NCBI GenBank assembly: GCA_046597455.1
Contig: JBKJKJ010000436.1
Coordinates: 1 to 29,960 of the forward strand
Reading direction: 5' to 3'
Source of the DNA: JAQGMV01 sp046597455
Lineage (GTDB): Bacteria; Pseudomonadota; Gammaproteobacteria; Burkholderiales; SG8-41
Length of the DNA stretch: 29,960 bases
A program made the position numbers and the translations under genes. The notes beneath the pieces were generated by a model, which was not told the DNA's origin, did not search any database, and saw nothing but the letters and a program-made list of their open reading frames with translations. This document shows positions 7,995 through 15,491 of the stretch, one piece after another (position 1 is the stretch's first letter; every line of letters begins with the position of its first letter).

Positions 7995-8978
7995 TCAGCC
8001 CGGCGCTGGACGCGCGAGCTGGCTCTCCACCCATTTCTTGATGCGATTGGCGTCCGCGATGCGGGTGTATTTTCCCCACGAGTCAAGAAGCACGATGATG
8101 ATCGGTGTAGCGGAGATTCGCGCCTGCATCACGAGACAGCGGCCGGCTTCCGAGATGTAACCCGTCTTCGACACGTCGATCTGCCAGTCATCGCTGCGAA
8201 CCAGCCCGTTCGAGTTGCGATATGCGAGCACGCGACCGTTATTCAGGCGTACCGAATACTCGGTGGAAGTCGTGTGCTGCGCAATGATGGGATATTTATA
8301 AGCCGCCACTACCATCTTCGCCAAGTCCTCCGCCGTCGACACGTTTTCCCGGCTCAACCCGGAGCTGTCGCGAAAGTGGGTGCTCAACATACCCAGCTCG
8401 ACCGCTTTGCGGTTCATCGCAGTGATGAAACTCGTTAGGCCGCCCGGGTAGGCGCGTCCCAGCGCGGACGCGGCGCGGTTCTCCGAAGCCATCAGCGCGA
8501 GGCGCAGCAAGTCGTCGCGCGAGAGCATCGTGCCGACCTGCAGCCGCGAGCGCGTGTGCTTGAGCTCGTCGATGTCCTCCTCGGTAATCGCGATGAGCTC
8601 GTTCAGGTCCAGTTTCGCGTCGAGCACGACCATCGCCGTCATGAGCTTCGTGATCGATGCGATCGGCTGGACCGCAGTGATATTCTTGGCGTACAGCGTT
8701 CGTCCGGTCTGGTCGACGACAAACGCCGACGACGACCTCAAGTCAGGGTGGCTGGCACTTTCCCGCAGGGCAGCGCCCAAGCGCACCGGCTGTGGCCGCG
8801 GTTTCGCGGCCACTTTGTGCCCAGGCCTCGCCTTGGCGCGCGGATACGGTTTCCCGTGCGACTTCGCCTTCGCCTGTTTCTTGTGAGATTTGCTGCTGGA
8901 CTGCGTCGACTGCGGGCCGGCCCAGGCGACCGAGTGGATCGTCCAGACCGCGAGGAGCGTCAAAACAAAAAACTTCAA
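7995..8978 (-). CDS. pbpG: D-alanyl-D-alanine endopeptidase (PBP7-type)
   Basis: A 327-residue periplasmic serine peptidase of the S11 family (PBP7 type), cutting D-Ala-containing peptide cross-links in peptidoglycan. The start is TTG at 8978: it is preceded at 5 nt by GGAGG (8984-8988) and gives a proper signal peptide (KFFVLTLLAVWTIHSVAWA). Active-site motifs are Ser108-I-T-Lys111, Ser165-E-Asn167 and KTG at 271-273. Between the signal peptide and the catalytic domain lies a 45-residue Lys/Arg/His/Pro/Ala-rich linker (about 25-66), longer than in Escherichia coli PBP7 as I recall it, which could bind anionic wall polymers. A sigma70-like promoter lies about 60-85 bp upstream. Confidence 0.92.
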   Translation of the reverse strand: MKFFVLTLLAVWTIHSVAWAGPQSTQSSSKSHKKQAKAKSHGKPYPRAKARPGHKVAAKPRPQPVRLGAALRESASHPDLRSSSAFVVDQTGRTLYAKNITAVQPIASITKLMTAMVVLDAKLDLNELIAITEEDIDELKHTRSRLQVGTMLSRDDLLRLALMASENRAASALGRAYPGGLTSFITAMNRKAVELGMLSTHFRDSSGLSRENVSTAEDLAKMVVAAYKYPIIAQHTTSTEYSVRLNNGRVLAYRNSNGLVRSDDWQIDVSKTGYISEAGRCLVMQARISATPIIIVLLDSWGKYTRIADANRIKKWVESQLARPAPG

Positions 8979-9036
8979 TGCGTCCTCCGTCTTGGGCGGG
9001 AAGCGTTGGCGAAAGCCAAAGCGAAATAGTCCCGTA

Positions 9037-9065
9037 AAAATACAGGCTTAACGGCGGCTTTTCAA
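9037..9065 (-). promoter_or_regulatory. Sigma70-like promoter of pbpG
   Basis: Read on the minus strand: TTGAAA (9060-9065, 5 of 6 matches to TTGACA), a 17-bp spacer, and TATTTT (9037-9042, 4 of 6 to TATAAT). Initiation near 9030 would give a leader of about 50 nt ending in the GGAGG before the TTG start of pbpG. Confidence 0.55.
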
Positions 9066-9120
9066 GCGGTTTTGAGCAATTCAGCCCTCAACGCCCCAAA
9101 TAGCGTCGGAACATCGGGCG

Positions 9121-9164
9121 AAAAAAATCCCGCGCGGAGCTGTGTGGGATGCTCCGGCGGGATT
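9121..9164 (-). terminator. Leftward rho-independent terminator with no assigned gene
   Basis: On the minus strand a 14-bp stem (9151-9164 pairing with 9126-9140, one bulged base at 9134) encloses a 10-nt loop and runs into a T tract (9127-9121). The arms are AATCCCGC plus CGGAGC and GCTCCG plus GCGGGATT. It lies upstream of the pbpG promoter, so it does not serve pbpG, and the next gene to the right is on the other strand. Confidence 0.8.
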
Positions 9165-9299
9165 GAAAGAGGCCATACAGCTTCCTGCTCAGCACAGGTC
9201 GCTGCAACTGCCAGGCCTCCGAGGAGGAAAAACCGAATAACTGCTGAAAGCGACGAGTTGGTCAATCTCGTATGGATGCGGTGAAAGTAACAAGAGAGA

Positions 9300-9317
9300 C
9301 TTACATTAAGCTTACAT
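9300..9317 (+). promoter_or_regulatory. CTTACAT-N4-CTTACAT direct repeat, likely OmpR-family operator
   Basis: CTTACAT at 9300-9306 and 9311-9317 repeats with an 11-bp period, one helical turn, the spacing used by winged-helix OmpR/PhoB-family dimers. It lies 117 bp upstream of the response-regulator start, so autoregulation of the two-component pair, or control of a divergent leftward transcript, is the simplest reading. The half-site resembles the CTTAA-type boxes of the PmrA/QseB group. The assignment is inference. Confidence 0.5.
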
Positions 9318-9433
9318 AACAAAAAACTGATGAATCCCCTACTGCGCAACGCCGATTTGGGCAGACAAATGCGTACCTGAATGTGCACCTCAGGGTGATT
9401 TACACTCGCCGGACCCTCCCCACACGCGCAGCC

Positions 9434-10108
9434 ATGAGAATTTTGATCGTAGAAGATGACCCGGTACTAGCCGACGGCCTGACTCGGTCGCTCCGCCATG
9501 CGGACTACGCTGTCGACTGCATCAAGAATGGCGCGGAGGCCGACCATGTGCTCGCCGCCCAATCGTATGACCTCGTCATTCTCGATCTCGGGCTGCCCGG
9601 GCTCGACGGATTCGAAGTTCTGCGCCGGTTGCGGCGGCGCGGCGCGACCGTCCCGGTTCTCGTGCTTACCGCCCGCGATGGGCTCCCCGACCGGGTGAAA
9701 GGGCTCGATCTCGGCGCCGACGATTACATGATCAAGCCTTTCGACCTCCCTGAACTGGAAGCTCGCGCTCGTGCGCTCATACGCCGCGGACAATCGGGCG
9801 GCGGCTCGCTGCTCACTCACGGTTCGCTCGTGCTCGACACCGCTGGCCGGCGCGCCACGCTGTCGGGCGCGCCTCTCGACCTTTCCGCACGCGAGCTGGG
9901 CGTGCTCGAAGTGCTCATGATGCGCAGCGGCCGTGTCGTCAACAAGGAACAGCTTGCCGAGCAGTTGTACGGCTGGGATGAGGAAGTGGGGCCGAATGCG
10001 ATCGAAGTCTACGTGCACCGCCTGCGCCGGAAGCTCGAGTCCGCTGGCGTGAGCATCAGGACGATACGCGGCCTCGGTTATCTGCTCGAGAAAGAACCCG
10101 GTGCATGA
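9434..10108 (+). CDS. OmpR-family response regulator (TctD/QseB-like)
   Basis: A 224-residue two-domain transcription regulator. The receiver domain carries the acidic pocket (EDD, residues 8-10), phospho-acceptor Asp51 (ILDLGLPGLDG), Thr79 (VLTARD) and Lys101 (YMIKPF). The C-terminal winged-helix DNA-binding domain spans about 128-220, with LSARELGVLEVLM and the recognition helix region GPNAIEVYVHRLRRKL. I chose the ATG at 9434 because the receiver begins there (MRILIVEDDP); the in-frame ATG at 9383 would add 17 unrelated residues. The sensor-kinase gene overlaps or abuts its stop. Together with the TctE-like kinase this looks like a TctD/E-type system, though no tricarboxylate transporter genes lie alongside. 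Confidence 0.94.
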   Translation: MRILIVEDDPVLADGLTRSLRHADYAVDCIKNGAEADHVLAAQSYDLVILDLGLPGLDGFEVLRRLRRRGATVPVLVLTARDGLPDRVKGLDLGADDYMIKPFDLPELEARARALIRRGQSGGGSLLTHGSLVLDTAGRRATLSGAPLDLSARELGVLEVLMMRSGRVVNKEQLAEQLYGWDEEVGPNAIEVYVHRLRRKLESAGVSIRTIRGLGYLLEKEPGA

Positions 10109-10115
10109 GCGCGCC

Positions 10116-11549
10116 ATGAGCCCATCGCCACGCAAACAGACCACCCTGCGCCGACAGGTACTGCTTTGGCTGTGCTGGCCCTTGCTGGTGCTGTGGTCGG
10201 TGAGCAGCGTCATCGACTACGACATCGCGAACCGCTTCGTGAATCTCGCGTACGACCGCGCGCTGCTGGAATCGGCCCTCGACATCGGGCGGCAGGTGAA
10301 GGTACTGCACGATCGCATCTACGTCGATCTTCCCGAGATTGCGGTGCAGATGCTGCAGTCGCGCGAGTCCGGGCGCCAGTATTACCTCGTCAAGGGCCCG
10401 CAGAATGAGTACGTCACCGGCGAACCCGACCTTCCGCCGCCCCCGGACCCGTCCTCCGGCCGCGTGAATTACTACGACGAAAATTATCGCGGCAAGCCCG
10501 TGCGCATCGTTACGCTGCAGCTTCCGCTCGACACCGGAAAGAGCGACGGCATGGTCAGGGTCCAGGTGGCCGAAAACCGCGGGGCACGCAACGAATTTGC
10601 GCGCCAGATACTTTTCCGCATGGTGCTACCGCAGGCCCTGCTCATCGTGGTGGCGGGAATGTTGATCTGGCATGCGGTGGGACGGGGCTTGGCGCCGCTC
10701 GTCGCCCTGCGTCGAGAAATCGAGAATCGCTCCCACCGCGATCTCTCGGCGCTGCCCGAAGAACAGGCGCCGCAGGAAGTGCGGCCGCTGATACACGCTA
10801 TGAATGCCTTGCTCGAGCGCCTGAGCCTCGCGCTCGCGTCTCAGCAGCGTTTCATAGCCGACGCTGCGCATCAGCTACGCACGCCGATCGCGGGGCTCAA
10901 GACGCAGACCGAGCTCGCGCTGCGTCAAACGCCGCCGGGCGAAGCGCACGTAACCCTCAATCAGCTGCGCAGTGCCGCCGAGCAGACAACCCGTCTCGTG
11001 AATCAGTTACTCTCCCTTGCGCGTGCCGAGCCGCCGGTCGGACGGGTGCAGGCTGCCGACGTGATCGACCTGCAGCATCTCGCGCGTGACGCCACGACGG
11101 AGTGGGTGCCTCGAGCGATCGAGCGCAACGTCGATCTGGGCTTCGACGCCGACTCGCAGCGTGCAAATGTCGAAGGCGACCCGTTCCTGCTGCGCGAGAT
11201 GCTCAACAACCTCCTCGACAATGCGATCCGCTATACCCCGAGCGGCGGACAGGTCACGGTGCGGGTCGCCATGAGCGCAACGGGACCGGTTTTGAGGGTG
11301 GAGGACAATGGCTCGGGCATACCCGACAGCGAGCGCACACGCGTATTCGAGCGCTTCTACCGGGTGCTTGGGACGGGCGCGGAAGGCTGCGGTCTCGGCC
11401 TTGCAATCGTCAGTGAGATCGTGCAAAGCCACGGCGCGACGGTGAGCCTCGAAAGCGGCGCAGGTGGGGCAGGCACTGTCGTCACTATCGTGTTCCCGCC
11501 GCTTGCCGAACATCGCCCCGCGCCCTCGGTCGCGGGGCCGCGAATGTAG
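10116..11549 (+). CDS. TctE-type sensor histidine kinase
   Basis: A 477-residue membrane kinase partner of the response regulator. Helix 1 (VLLWLCWPLLVLWSVSSVI) and helix 2 (QALLIVVAGMLIWHAVG) flank a periplasmic region of about 145 residues containing the two-component sensor-kinase N-terminal domain of TctE relatives. A short HAMP-like linker (RGLAPLVALRREIENRS) leads to the H box with His252 (ADAAHQLRTP). The N box (REMLNNLLDNAIRYTP), G1 box (EDNGSGIP) and G2 box (GCGLGLAIV) are all present. The ATG at 10116 starts 8 nt after the regulator stop; an alternative GTG at 10101 overlaps that stop by 8 bp and has AGAAAG before it, so the start is uncertain by five codons. The ligand is unknown; organic acids are typical for TctE relatives. 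Confidence 0.93.
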   Translation: MSPSPRKQTTLRRQVLLWLCWPLLVLWSVSSVIDYDIANRFVNLAYDRALLESALDIGRQVKVLHDRIYVDLPEIAVQMLQSRESGRQYYLVKGPQNEYVTGEPDLPPPPDPSSGRVNYYDENYRGKPVRIVTLQLPLDTGKSDGMVRVQVAENRGARNEFARQILFRMVLPQALLIVVAGMLIWHAVGRGLAPLVALRREIENRSHRDLSALPEEQAPQEVRPLIHAMNALLERLSLALASQQRFIADAAHQLRTPIAGLKTQTELALRQTPPGEAHVTLNQLRSAAEQTTRLVNQLLSLARAEPPVGRVQAADVIDLQHLARDATTEWVPRAIERNVDLGFDADSQRANVEGDPFLLREMLNNLLDNAIRYTPSGGQVTVRVAMSATGPVLRVEDNGSGIPDSERTRVFERFYRVLGTGAEGCGLGLAIVSEIVQSHGATVSLESGAGGAGTVVTIVFPPLAEHRPAPSVAGPRM

Positions 11550-11638
11550 GGTGGAACGCGGAAATCGGTCCGCGCTCCTTCGCCCGGCACGGCGACCCAC
11601 TGCGCACTGACGCTTCGGCTGCGGAAGGCTGCGCTGCG

Positions 11639-13459
11639 TCAGCTCGCTGCAGCAGCGACTTCGTGACGCTCGCGTTTCGCGTCTTCCTGCTGCTGCAAAG
11701 CCCACATCTGCGCATAAGAACCCTGCGCTCGCAGCAGCTCGCGGTGCGTGCCACGCTCGACGATGCGCCCGTGGTCCATGACGAGAATCTCATCCGCGTC
11801 CATGATGGTCGACAGGCGATGTGCAATGACGAGGGTCGTGTGGCCGTGCGCGATGCGGTCGAGCTCAGCCTGTATCGCCTTCTCCGATTTCGAATCGAGC
11901 GCTGAGGTCGCTTCGTCGAAAATGAGAATGCGAGGATCCTTGAGGATTGCGCGCGCAATTGCGACGCGTTGTTTTTCTCCACCCGAAAGCTTCAGGCCAC
12001 GCTCGCCAACGCTCGCTTCGTAGCCATCGGGCAGGCTGACGATGAAGTCGTGTATGTGCGCGGCCTTGGCGGCCGCAATAACCTCGTCGCGCTCGGCGTC
12101 TGTGCGCCCATACTGGATGTTGTAGTAAATGGTGTCGTTGAAGAGTACCGTGTCCTGTGGAACGATGCCGATGGCGGCGCGCAGGCTCGCCTGTTTCACC
12201 TCGCGGATGTCAACGCCGTTGATGTGCAAGCTGCCAGCGCTCACATCGTAGAAGCGATACAGCAGGCGTGCCAGCGTAGATTTGCCCGACCCGCTTGCGC
12301 CGACGACCGCGACCTTGCTGCCCGCGGGCACGTCGAAGCTGACATCATGAAGAATCTGCCGCTTCGGGTCGTAGCTGAAGTCGACGTGCTCGAAACGCAC
12401 TGAGGCCGGGCCGCCGGGCAGCACGATTGCCTCCGGGCGGTCTTCGATCTCCCGATTCTGCTCGAGGAGGCGGAACATTCTGTCCGTATCCGCGAGTGCC
12501 TGCTTGATTTCTCGATAAACCATGCCCAAGAAGTTGAGCGGAATGTAGAGCTGTATGAGCAGCCCGTTGATCAGGACCAGATCGCCGAGCGTGAGTGAAC
12601 CGCCCACCACGCCTTGGGCCGCGAGGATCATCAACAAGGTCACTGCGATGGCGATGATCAGACTCTGTCCGATATTGAGCGCACCGAGCGACGCTTCGGT
12701 CTTTACCGCAGCCGCTTCATACTCGCGAAGGTTGTGATCGTAACGTCGGGCTTCATATTCCTCGTTGTTGAAATACTTTACCGTCTCGTAGTTGAGCAGG
12801 CTGTCGATAGCGCGCGTGTTCGCGCGTGAGTCGAGCTCGTTGGCGCGGCGCCGGATGTCCATGCGCCACTCGGTGATGCCGAATGTAAAAGCGATGTAAA
12901 TCGCGACCGCGCCGAAAGTCACTGCAGCGAAGCGCCAGTCGAACTTCGCGAACAGCACGATCGCAACCAGCGTGAACTCGAGCACGACCGGGATGATCGA
13001 GAACAGCATGTAAGACAGCAGCGTTGAAACGCCTCGCGTGCCGCGTTCGATGTCCCTGGACACGCCACCGGTCTGGCGCCCGAGGTGAAAGCGCAGCGAG
13101 AGCGCATGCAGATGCCGGAAAACGCTCAGGGCGATGCGTCTGATCGCGCGCTGCGTGACGCGCACGAAGACCAGATCGCGAAGCTCGGCAAAGAGCGTGG
13201 TCGACAGTCGCAGCGCACCGTACGCGACCAGCAGCGCGAGCGGCAGCGCCACCATCGCCTGGGTGGGGTTGAGTCCGTCGACGATTTGCTTGAGCACCAG
13301 CGGCACTGCGACGTTGGCGAGCTTGGCCGTGATGAGAAAGGCGAGCGCAACGACCACACGCCACTTGTACTCCCAGAGATAGGGAAGCAGCATCGGCACG
13401 ACACGCCACTCGCGTCCGCGGGGCCCCGGGAGGCGCTCGGTTTGCTCTAGAGGTCTCAT
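11639..13459 (-). CDS. Atm1/HMT1-type ABC exporter (fused permease-ATPase)
   Basis: A 606-residue half transporter working as a homodimer in the inner membrane. Six transmembrane helices occupy about residues 30-310, followed by a nucleotide-binding domain: Walker A GASGSGKS (387-394), Q-loop Gln435, signature LSGGE (491-495), Walker B ILIFDEATSALD with Glu516, and the H-loop IAHRLST. RFHLGRQTGGVSRDIERGTRG and LLNYETVKYFNNE are characteristic of the Atm1 branch, whose members export glutathione-linked compounds or heavy-metal conjugates. I start at ATG 13459; a TTG at 13495 would add 12 residues without a better ribosome site. It is convergent with the kinase gene and 55 bp downstream of clsB on the same strand. 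Confidence 0.93.
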   Translation of the reverse strand: MRPLEQTERLPGPRGREWRVVPMLLPYLWEYKWRVVVALAFLITAKLANVAVPLVLKQIVDGLNPTQAMVALPLALLVAYGALRLSTTLFAELRDLVFVRVTQRAIRRIALSVFRHLHALSLRFHLGRQTGGVSRDIERGTRGVSTLLSYMLFSIIPVVLEFTLVAIVLFAKFDWRFAAVTFGAVAIYIAFTFGITEWRMDIRRRANELDSRANTRAIDSLLNYETVKYFNNEEYEARRYDHNLREYEAAAVKTEASLGALNIGQSLIIAIAVTLLMILAAQGVVGGSLTLGDLVLINGLLIQLYIPLNFLGMVYREIKQALADTDRMFRLLEQNREIEDRPEAIVLPGGPASVRFEHVDFSYDPKRQILHDVSFDVPAGSKVAVVGASGSGKSTLARLLYRFYDVSAGSLHINGVDIREVKQASLRAAIGIVPQDTVLFNDTIYYNIQYGRTDAERDEVIAAAKAAHIHDFIVSLPDGYEASVGERGLKLSGGEKQRVAIARAILKDPRILIFDEATSALDSKSEKAIQAELDRIAHGHTTLVIAHRLSTIMDADEILVMDHGRIVERGTHRELLRAQGSYAQMWALQQQEDAKRERHEVAAAAS

Positions 13460-13514
13460 GTGGGAGCCGATTTTAGCAGCGCGCCCCGGCTGCAAACACG
13501 ATACCCGGAGCGCG

Positions 13515-14681
13515 CTACGAGAACTCCTTCGACTGCCCGTAGGCGAACAGGCCCGTCAGCAGGCGCGCAAAACCGTACGCCGTCCAGTGCGCCACGCGCG
13601 CCAGCCACGGCCGCCTGTGCCAATGCACGGCCTGCACTTCCCGCGCACCCCGGTCCAGGGCCGCTCCAAGACTGGCCCGCAGCTCGTCGGCGAATAGCGC
13701 ATCGTCCACGACCATGTTGGCCTCCCGCGCGAGCAACAGGCTGAACGGATCGATATTCGACGATCCCACGGTTGCCCACCGACGGTCGATCACGGCGACC
13801 TTCGCATGCAGAAAGCTCTTGTGGTACTCGTGAATTTCGATCCCGGAATCGAGCAGCGCGCCATACAGCGCACGCGATGCATAGTGAAGCAGGCGGTATT
13901 CGACACGCCCCTGCAGGAGAAGCAGCACCCGAACGCCGCGCGCCGCCGCTTCTGCCAGCGCATGCCTGAACGCGAGCCCCGGAAAAAAATACGAGCTCGC
14001 AATCATGATTTCCGAGCGCGCGTTCGCAATCGCCTCGAGATAGGCGACTTCGATATCGTTGCGGTGCCAGAGGTTGTCCCGAACCAGAAAGGCCGCACGC
14101 TGGCTGCCCTGCGCCACGGTGTAGGGTTCGAGCCCCTCGTCCTCCGGCCAGCCGCCGCCCAACTGGCTCAGCTGCACGATCGTCCACAGCCGCTTTGCCG
14201 CGGCATGGATCTCCTTCAGCAACGGGCCGTCGACCCGCACCGCGTAGTCGAACCGCGGGGGGGTTTGCCGGGGGGTGTGCATGTCGTCGATGATATTGAT
14301 GCCCCCCACGAAAGCGACACGCGCGTCGATGACGGCGAGCTTGCGGTGCAGGCGTCTGAGCCTCTGGCGCTGGAACGTCCACGGCGCAATATCGGGACGG
14401 TAGACGACATACTTGACTCCACTGCGCTTCAACTCGTCGACGAGCACGCCGCCGAGCTTCCTGGAACCGTATCCGTCGACCAGTAAATGTGTCGCGACGC
14501 CCCGTTTCGCGGCACGCATGAGCGCGCTAGCGATACGTTGACCGGCCACGTCGTCCTCGAAGATGTAGGTCTCGACGTGGATTTCCCGTAACGCGGAGTC
14601 ACACGCGGCCTCGAGTGCCGGAAAGTACTCGCGGCCGCTCTCCAGCAAGGTGAGCCGGTGGCCGTCCTCGAACTCGGTCAT
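13515..14681 (-). CDS. clsB: Cardiolipin synthase B (phospholipase D superfamily)
   Basis: A 388-residue enzyme that makes cardiolipin by phosphatidyl transfer at the inner membrane. Both HKD motifs are intact: His112-Lys114-Asp119 (LHRKLAVID) followed by VGGINI, and His292-Lys294-Asp299 (LHAKVAVID) followed by VGSSNID. It lacks the two N-terminal membrane helices of ClsA, which points to the ClsB (YbhO) type. The ATG overlaps the stop of the upstream exo/endonuclease/phosphatase gene by the classic 4 bp ATGA. In Escherichia coli the ybhP-clsB pair is likewise adjacent, and YbhP-family proteins are thought to work with ClsB. Confidence 0.93.
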   Translation of the reverse strand: MTEFEDGHRLTLLESGREYFPALEAACDSALREIHVETYIFEDDVAGQRIASALMRAAKRGVATHLLVDGYGSRKLGGVLVDELKRSGVKYVVYRPDIAPWTFQRQRLRRLHRKLAVIDARVAFVGGINIIDDMHTPRQTPPRFDYAVRVDGPLLKEIHAAAKRLWTIVQLSQLGGGWPEDEGLEPYTVAQGSQRAAFLVRDNLWHRNDIEVAYLEAIANARSEIMIASSYFFPGLAFRHALAEAAARGVRVLLLLQGRVEYRLLHYASRALYGALLDSGIEIHEYHKSFLHAKVAVIDRRWATVGSSNIDPFSLLLAREANMVVDDALFADELRASLGAALDRGAREVQAVHWHRRPWLARVAHWTAYGFARLLTGLFAYGQSKEFS

Positions 14682-15436
14682 AACCGCTCGAGGGTGGTCG
14701 TGAGAACGGCGTGGTCGGATATGCGGCCCCAGATCGGGCCGTGGTGGACGTGAGCGCGGCTCACGCGAAAGCCACGCACGTAAATGCGATCGAGTCTGAA
14801 CAGCGGCAGCATCGCCGGAAAGCTCCTCGCCGGGAGACCTTTCATCAGCTCGAAGACTTCGTGCATATTGAGAGGATGCGCGAGCTCGTGCGTCGCTTTG
14901 TGGCGCCAGTGCCAGTCGTTGAAATCACCCGCGATTACGAGCGGCGCGGTGGCGGGAACCAGCCGCTCGATGCGCTGGCGCAGTCGCTCGAGCTGACGGC
15001 TGCGCCCGCGTGCGGTCAGCGCCAGATGCACGCACACGCAGTGCAGAGGCTGATCCCACCCGGGGATCGACATTTCGCAGTGAAGCAGGCCGCGCTGCTC
15101 GAAGCGATGCGCCGAGACGTCCTCGTTATCCCAGCTATCGATTGGAAAGCGCGAAAGAATGGCATTGCCGTGGTGGCCGTGATCATAAACGGCATTCCGG
15201 CCATAGGCGAAGTCTCCCCAAACGGCGTCTGCAAGAAACTCGTATTGGGGCTGCACCGGCCAGTTGCCGTGACGCGCCGCGTTATGGTCGTGTATGCCCT
15301 GCACTTCCTGCAGGAAGACGATGTCTGCGCCGAGTGCGCGCAGACGGTCTCGCAGCTCGTGTATCACCAGGCGCCGGTTGAACAGCGACAGGCCCTTGTG
15401 GATGTTATACGTGACGACGTTGAGGCTGCGTGTCAC
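14678..15436 (-). CDS. ybhP: Endonuclease/exonuclease/phosphatase family protein (YbhP-like)
   Basis: A 252-residue protein of the Mg-dependent EEP hydrolase fold. Family residues are Asn11 (YNIHKG), Glu44 (LQEV), His137 (VCVHLAL), Asp171/Asn173 (AGDFNDW) and the terminal Asp241-His242 (ISDHAVL). The EEP fold covers DNA nucleases, sphingomyelinases and inositol phosphatases. Adjacency and 4-bp overlap with clsB suggest a role with phospholipids rather than DNA. The start is GTG at 15436, since no in-frame ATG gives a better N terminus and the sequence MTRSLNVVTYNIHKG begins directly at the first strand of the fold. Confidence 0.88.
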   Translation of the reverse strand: MTRSLNVVTYNIHKGLSLFNRRLVIHELRDRLRALGADIVFLQEVQGIHDHNAARHGNWPVQPQYEFLADAVWGDFAYGRNAVYDHGHHGNAILSRFPIDSWDNEDVSAHRFEQRGLLHCEMSIPGWDQPLHCVCVHLALTARGRSRQLERLRQRIERLVPATAPLVIAGDFNDWHWRHKATHELAHPLNMHEVFELMKGLPARSFPAMLPLFRLDRIYVRGFRVSRAHVHHGPIWGRISDHAVLTTTLERL

Positions 15437-15491
15437 GAGGCATCCATCTCACACGGGGGTAGTCCCGGAGACCGGCGCGGCAGAGTTTCGG

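Larger units (their letters stand above)
8979..9433. other. 455-bp regulatory gap between pbpG and the response-regulator gene
   Basis: No convincing protein gene lies here. It holds, from left to right, the pbpG Shine-Dalgarno, a leftward promoter (9037-9065), a leftward intrinsic terminator (9121-9164), and an 11-bp-period direct repeat (9300-9317). An open frame on the minus strand (9062-9388) carries a hydrophobic stretch, but its 3' part runs through the terminator and the pbpG -35 box, so I do not accept it as a gene. The leftward terminator therefore implies a short leftward transcript, perhaps a small RNA. Confidence 0.6.

Noticed and set aside
6960..8438. 492-codon plus-strand frame over egtD and pbpG
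   Set aside because: It runs antisense through two complete genes on the other strand and shows no domain.
9062..9388. 108-codon minus-strand frame with a hydrophobic segment (VIRFFLLGGLAVAA)
   Set aside because: It passes through a strong leftward terminator and ends at the pbpG -35 box; there is no ribosome site at its ATG. The signal-like stretch alone is not enough.
11557..11642. Two hairpins between the convergent kinase and ABC genes (CGCGGA/TCCGCG at 11557-11574; CTGACGC/GCGTCAG at 11607-11642)
   Set aside because: Neither is followed by a T tract on either strand, and the second overlaps the ABC stop codon, so I do not call them intrinsic terminators.
13456..14382. 308-codon minus-strand frame within clsB in another register
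   Set aside because: Same-strand shadow of clsB; Arg/Ala/Gly-rich and without motif, while clsB has both HKD motifs.
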